A DNA stretch of 19,203 nucleotides from Chloroflexota bacterium (GTDB lineage Bacteria > Chloroflexota > Anaerolineae > Anaerolineales > UBA4823): contig DAOVXM010000008.1 in assembly GCA_030636125.1 (NCBI GenBank), positions 1 to 19,203 on the forward strand, given 5' to 3'. Numbering within the stretch: the first letter of the stretch is position 1; each line of letters begins with the position of its first letter. Positions 15,803 through 19,203 of this stretch are shown piece by piece. The notes beneath the pieces were generated by a model. The model saw nothing but the letters and a program-made list of their open reading frames with translations, was not told where the DNA came from and did not search any database. The position numbers were made by a program, and so were the translations under genes.

Positions 15803-17008
15803 TCAGACAAACTCCATAAATACCTGATTACCCAATAAGCGTCCTCGGGATGTAAGACGTATGCTTGAATGTTCATCACCTACCCATTCTAATAGGTCTA
15901 ACGAAGTTAAGCGATTAATCTCTTTTCCATAAACATCGATCAACGAAAGCTTAAATCGGTGTATAAATTCTCGTGCTGAGACACCCTCTTGTGTCAAGCG
16001 TAATCCCATCATCATTGTCTCATTCATTTCGGTCCTCTTATTAATGGATTGAGCATAAGTTGATGTTGGCGTTTGGGGAAATGCTAAGGAGCTAGATTCA
16101 ATGGCAGGCGAGTGTATCTTAACTAGTTTCTTAATGTACATATTGGGGGAAGAAATATTTTTCACTCTTGTACCGCACGCGTATCCATGGGCTCCGGCTC
16201 CAACCCCCAGATATGGCTTATTTCGCCAGTATTGAAGATTATGGGCACAGTCTTTTACTTCTTCACTATCATACTTGCGTACCCAGTTTGATATCTCATA
16301 TTGTAGATATCGTTTTGATGCCAAATATTCACTTGCCCGGTTGTACATATCCGCAGCTAGGTCAGGATTGGGCTCAGAGATTAACCCACGCGCAACCCAG
16401 TTCTGCATAGGGGTTCCATGTTCCAATGTTAGAGCATATAGTGATAAATGCTCTGGCTTTAGCGCAACCGCACGCTTAAGGCTTAGCTCCCAATCTTCCA
16501 CGGATTGGTATGGAACCCCAAACAGCAAATCCAAGTTGATATTATCTATACCTGCTTGGTGTGCCCAGTTCATTGCCTGGATTACATCGATAAAGTTGTG
16601 TTGCCGTTCTAAAACCTCTAACTCACTTGGAATCGAAGACTGCATACCCAAACTCAATCGGTTTACGCCCAAAGTTCTCAAATCTAGTAAATATGATCGG
16701 GATAACGTTCCAGGGTTAGCTTCGAGGGTTACTTCAACATCACTAGACAGTTGAAAGGATTCATGCAATACTCGAAAGATACGGTCAATCTCCCGGGCAG
16801 GTAATAGAGACGGTGTACCTCCTCCAAAGAATACTGTCTGCACGTTAATCGGGTGAGCGGTATGCGTAGCCAGGAATTCAAGCTCCATACACATGGCGAG
16901 CACATAATCTGGAATTAGACTTTCGATTCCCGCATATGTATTGAAATCACAATAAGCACATCGATGTTTACAAAAAGGGATATGCAAATATAAGCTGTAA
17001 TTTACCAT
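15803..17008 (-). CDS. hemW: Radical SAM heme chaperone HemW
   Basis: A 401-residue radical SAM protein. CKHRCAYCDFN gives the CxxxCxxC motif (Cys13, Cys17, Cys20) with Phe at the position where true coproporphyrinogen dehydrogenases (HemN) have a fourth Cys. This marks the HemW branch, which binds heme and delivers it to target proteins. FFGGGTPSLL (60-69), EANPGTLS, NRLSLGMQS and the later GVGAGAHGY are typical. The C-terminal HemN_C-type region follows (MMMGLRLTQEGV, RGRLLGNQVF). The length is in the usual range. The ATG at 17008 lies close behind an extended -10 promoter and has no Shine-Dalgarno, so the mRNA is probably leaderless. It is divergent from the LysM gene. Confidence 0.93.
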   Translation of the reverse strand: MVNYSLYLHIPFCKHRCAYCDFNTYAGIESLIPDYVLAMCMELEFLATHTAHPINVQTVFFGGGTPSLLPAREIDRIFRVLHESFQLSSDVEVTLEANPGTLSRSYLLDLRTLGVNRLSLGMQSSIPSELEVLERQHNFIDVIQAMNWAHQAGIDNINLDLLFGVPYQSVEDWELSLKRAVALKPEHLSLYALTLEHGTPMQNWVARGLISEPNPDLAADMYNRASEYLASKRYLQYEISNWVRKYDSEEVKDCAHNLQYWRNKPYLGVGAGAHGYACGTRVKNISSPNMYIKKLVKIHSPAIESSSLAFPQTPTSTYAQSINKRTEMNETMMMGLRLTQEGVSAREFIHRFKLSLIDVYGKEINRLTSLDLLEWVGDEHSSIRLTSRGRLLGNQVFMEFV

Positions 17009-17016
17009 TAACCGGC

Positions 17017-17025
17017 AGTATACCA
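17017..17025 (-). promoter_or_regulatory. Extended -10 promoter of hemW, probably leaderless
   Basis: The minus strand reads TGGTATACT (plus 17017-17025). Transcription would begin around 17010, right at the ATG (17006-17008). No useful -35 was found. Confidence 0.5.
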
Positions 17026-17089
17026 GACTGTATTAAACAAACTACCTACATCTGTCTGTTTTTCCAAGTCTTTACCTTTTAAAGAAGGC

Positions 17090-17098
17090 TGGTATAAT
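17090..17098 (+). promoter_or_regulatory. Extended -10 promoter of the LysM gene
   Basis: TGGTATAAT matches TGnTATAAT exactly. A weak TTTACC (17071-17076) lies 16 nt upstream of TATAAT. The start would be near 17105, about 26 nt before the ATG at 17131. Confidence 0.65.
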
Positions 17099-17130
17099 CG
17101 CCTGGGTCGGAAAATAATCCGGCTCAATTG

Positions 17131-18288
17131 ATGCCTATGAGCTCAGAAACCCCTTCAAAACCAACCCAATTATGCCCTACATGTGGTACACGGGTAAGTG
17201 AAGACGCTACTCGTTGTCTTGTATGCGGCACAGATCTTACGAATAGTGAGAAATCAAATAAGCCAGACAAATCTGTACAGGGCAGTAGAATGCCTCAGGT
17301 TACATTAAGCTTACCTCTGGTCCTTGGCTTGATCATAATATTTATTGCCATAGGAGCGTTCTTGGTATACTACGCGCTTCAACAAACGGGTCAAGTTGTT
17401 GAACCTACTGTTACTCCCACAACCACAATGACGGCCTCACCGACGATCACTTCGACTCCAGTTACACCAACCCCAACAAATACACCTGTGCCCACTCCTA
17501 CTCCCATAGCTTACCGGGTAGCTAGTGGAGACACTTGTTCCTCGATCGCCTTCTCATTTGGTGTATCAATACAAAGCATCGTATTGCAAAATAACCTTCC
17601 TGCCGCGTGTGATACGCTGTTTGTAGGTCAAGAATTACTCATACCACATCCTACGCCAACACCTACAGCACTTCCTACCGCTACCCTAAGCGGAATTGAA
17701 GCAACCCGGGCTGCCTGTGGAGAGATCGAGTACCTTGTTCAGGAGAACGATACTCTGAGCAGTATCTCTGCTAACTATGCTATCCCAATCACAAATCTAA
17801 AAGAATACAACGGTTTGGTCAATGATACTGTCAGGTCAGGACAAACAATATTGATTCCGCTTTGCGAACGGGCGGCGACTCCTGGTCCATCACCCACACC
17901 TACTCCCCCACCACCATATCCTGCCCCTAGCTTATTATTACCACCGGACGGAGCACCGTTTTCAGTGACTGAGGAAACCGTAACCTTGCAATGGGCTTCG
18001 GTCGGCACATTAAGGGAGAATGAAGCGTACCAAGTAACCGTTATCGATGTTACAGGTGGGGAAGAACGCAAGTTAGTGGACTATGTAAACGACACCAAGT
18101 ATATTGTTCCAATCACATTCCAACCTAATTCGGATATTCCTCACGTGATTCGTTGGTGGATTCTTACTGCTCGCCAAGTTGGGACTGATGATGATGGCAA
18201 TCCCATATGGGAACCAGCCGGTATCTCCAGCGCTGAGCGTGTGTTTACCTGGATTGGTGCTGGCCCTGCAGCTACCCCAACTCCCTGA
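17131..18288 (+). CDS. Zinc-ribbon, single-TM protein with two LysM domains
   Basis: A 385-residue protein from the ATG at 17131 (17137 is also possible; TTG at 17128 is unlikely). It begins with a cytoplasmic zinc ribbon (Cys15-x2-Cys18, Cys29-x2-Cys32). One membrane helix follows at about 61-83, then a Thr/Pro-rich linker to 126. LysM repeats are at about 128-173 (YRVASGDTCSSIAFSFGV) and 200-244 (YLVQENDTLSSISANYAI), with Cys136 and Cys160 in the first. A second Pro/Thr linker (247-262) leads to a beta-rich region (264-376) resembling an Ig/fibronectin-like fold, ending RVFTWIG. LysM binds N-acetylglucosamine polymers, so the protein may link the membrane to the wall. No catalytic domain is seen. 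A hairpin terminator follows. Confidence 0.82.
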   Translation: MPMSSETPSKPTQLCPTCGTRVSEDATRCLVCGTDLTNSEKSNKPDKSVQGSRMPQVTLSLPLVLGLIIIFIAIGAFLVYYALQQTGQVVEPTVTPTTTMTASPTITSTPVTPTPTNTPVPTPTPIAYRVASGDTCSSIAFSFGVSIQSIVLQNNLPAACDTLFVGQELLIPHPTPTPTALPTATLSGIEATRAACGEIEYLVQENDTLSSISANYAIPITNLKEYNGLVNDTVRSGQTILIPLCERAATPGPSPTPTPPPPYPAPSLLLPPDGAPFSVTEETVTLQWASVGTLRENEAYQVTVIDVTGGEERKLVDYVNDTKYIVPITFQPNSDIPHVIRWWILTARQVGTDDDGNPIWEPAGISSAERVFTWIGAGPAATPTP

Positions 18289-18332
18289 AGCACTCAATCA
18301 TCTCACATCAATTTCGTAATATAATTAATAAA

Positions 18333-18364
18333 TAAGAGCCTCACTGATGAACGTGAGGCTCTTA
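18333..18364. terminator. Bidirectional terminator hairpin between LysM gene and citrate synthase
   Basis: TAAGAGCCTCAC (18333-18344) pairs perfectly over 12 bp with GTGAGGCTCTTA (18353-18364), with an 8-nt loop. The T-rich tail is better on the minus strand (TTTATTAATT), so it best serves the citrate synthase gene. The plus-strand tail is AATAAATG and weak. Confidence 0.7.
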
Positions 18365-18467
18365 ATAAATGTCTTTCAGAACTACTGGATGCTTTTTTTA
18401 TATCATTTGGTTAAGCATATAAAAAAACTATCAGGGACAAGGATATAGCTGTTCGTTGGAGTTATCC

Positions 18468-19203
18468 TTATACCTCAGCCTGCTTTGCGATCTGCTCAAG
18501 CATAGCTGTCGTGAGCGACTTAGGTCTTTCAATCGATTGGCCTAAAGCTCGTGCCCAAATTGCGTTTGCCGTGACACCCAACGCCCTCCCAACACCGAAC
18601 ATAACCGTATAGAAATCGTACTCTGTCACACCATAATGATACTGTAATGTGCCGCTGATCGCGTCTACATTAGCCCATGGATTCTTGGCTTTGCCTTGTT
18701 CTACTAATACATCCGGAATAACTTCATTAACCACCTGGGCGATCTGGAATATCTCGTCCTCAGCTAAGTGCTGCTTGGCGAATTCATATTGAGCCGTGAA
18801 GCGTGGATCGGATTTACGCAGAACGGCATGACCATAACCAGGAATCACTTGACCGCTATTGAGTGTGTCCCATGCATATTGTCGTACTTGTTCCGCAGAT
18901 GGAACGCCATTAAACTCTTGATGAACACCCTGTAGCCATCGCAAGCATTCCTGATTAGCCAACCCATGTAACGGCCCAGCCAGACTATTTACTCCAGCTG
19001 AAAAAGCGTAGTATATATCAGATAAGGTAGAGGCGGCCAAATGTGTGGCATGAGCGCTTGCATTACCACTCTCATGGTCTGAGTGTAGTATAAAGTACAG
19101 CCTTGTTAGATCTTTATACTCAGGCGTATCGATGCCCATCATATAGGCAAAGTTTGCTCCCCAATCCAGGATAGGATCCGGCGGTATAAATTCCCCATCT
19201 TTA
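18468..19203 (-). CDS. gltA: Citrate synthase, C-terminal part (5' end off the right edge)
   Basis: The frame is open to the window edge, giving about 245 residues that begin KDGEFIPPDPILDWGANFAYMMG. This enzyme joins acetyl-CoA and oxaloacetate to citrate. The residues matching pig-heart His274, His320 and Asp375 are visible as AGPLHGLANQE, PGYGHAVLRKSDPRF and KNPWANVDAISG. Their spacing (46 and 55 residues) equals that of the mitochondrial enzyme, and DHE lies 36 residues before the first (pig His238). The tail ends ALGQSIERPKSLTTAML. The type resembles eukaryotic citrate synthase more than the short hexameric E. coli form. The internal ATG at 19140-19142 is not the start because upstream codons match the family. 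It is followed by the hairpin at 18333-18364. Confidence 0.95.
   Translation of the reverse strand, partial: KDGEFIPPDPILDWGANFAYMMGIDTPEYKDLTRLYFILHSDHESGNASAHATHLAASTLSDIYYAFSAGVNSLAGPLHGLANQECLRWLQGVHQEFNGVPSAEQVRQYAWDTLNSGQVIPGYGHAVLRKSDPRFTAQYEFAKQHLAEDEIFQIAQVVNEVIPDVLVEQGKAKNPWANVDAISGTLQYHYGVTEYDFYTVMFGVGRALGVTANAIWARALGQSIERPKSLTTAMLEQIAKQAEV

Noticed and set aside
16275..16754. A 159-codon plus-strand frame opposite hemW
   Set aside because: It is antisense to hemW, with no motif and no upstream site.
18289..18467. Possible small RNA between the LysM gene and citrate synthase
   Set aside because: Apart from the terminator hairpin there is no promoter-like sequence or second structure.

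Overview
The window looks like a chromosomal stretch of a Chloroflexota bacterium, most likely class Anaerolineae. This is inferred from gene content and not proven. The supporting signs are extracytoplasmic proteins with Thr/Pro-rich linkers, a DUF348-G5 lipoprotein, an Agl23-like GT-C protein ending in NHL repeats, a type 2 isopentenyl-diphosphate isomerase, and moderate GC. All genes look chromosomal. There are no integrases, phage genes, CRISPR arrays, tRNAs or rRNAs.

Layout. Positions 1-4115 run leftward. They hold the 5' part of an unrecognised AT-rich gene (1-180), a GtrA-like membrane protein and a UDP-glucuronate decarboxylase-like epimerase (these two overlap by ATGA), a DUF348/G5/beta-propeller lipoprotein, and a small YpmS/LmeA-like lipoprotein. 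Positions 4260-13090 run rightward: scpB and an RsuA/RluB-type pseudouridine synthase, a strong terminator, an ECF-like sigma factor with a probable membrane anti-sigma factor, a structured MITE-like repeat, a 1152-residue Agl23-like/NHL fusion, and the sucC-sucD operon closed by a strong terminator. From 13340 the strands alternate: acpP (-) is divergent from fni-polyprenyl synthase (+), hemW (-) is divergent from a zinc-ribbon/LysM membrane protein (+), and the 3' part of a citrate synthase gene enters from the right edge (-).

How the genes work together. The left block serves surface polysaccharide and envelope functions: a nucleotide-sugar enzyme, a lipid-linked sugar flippase candidate and two lipoproteins. 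The sigma/anti-sigma pair is a candidate envelope-sensing switch next to a GT-C membrane protein. sucCD and citrate synthase are TCA-cycle genes. fni plus the prenyl synthase make C15-C20 or longer isoprenoid diphosphates. acpP serves fatty acid synthesis, hemW heme delivery, scpB chromosome condensation and rluB rRNA modification.

The least explained parts are: the 42-nt in-frame tandem repeat at the left edge; the nested inverted-repeat element at 7253-7413; the long hairpin at 10941-11002; the terminator that ends 9 nt before the sigma-factor start; and a citrate synthase whose C-terminal half follows the mitochondrial enzyme residue for residue in spacing.
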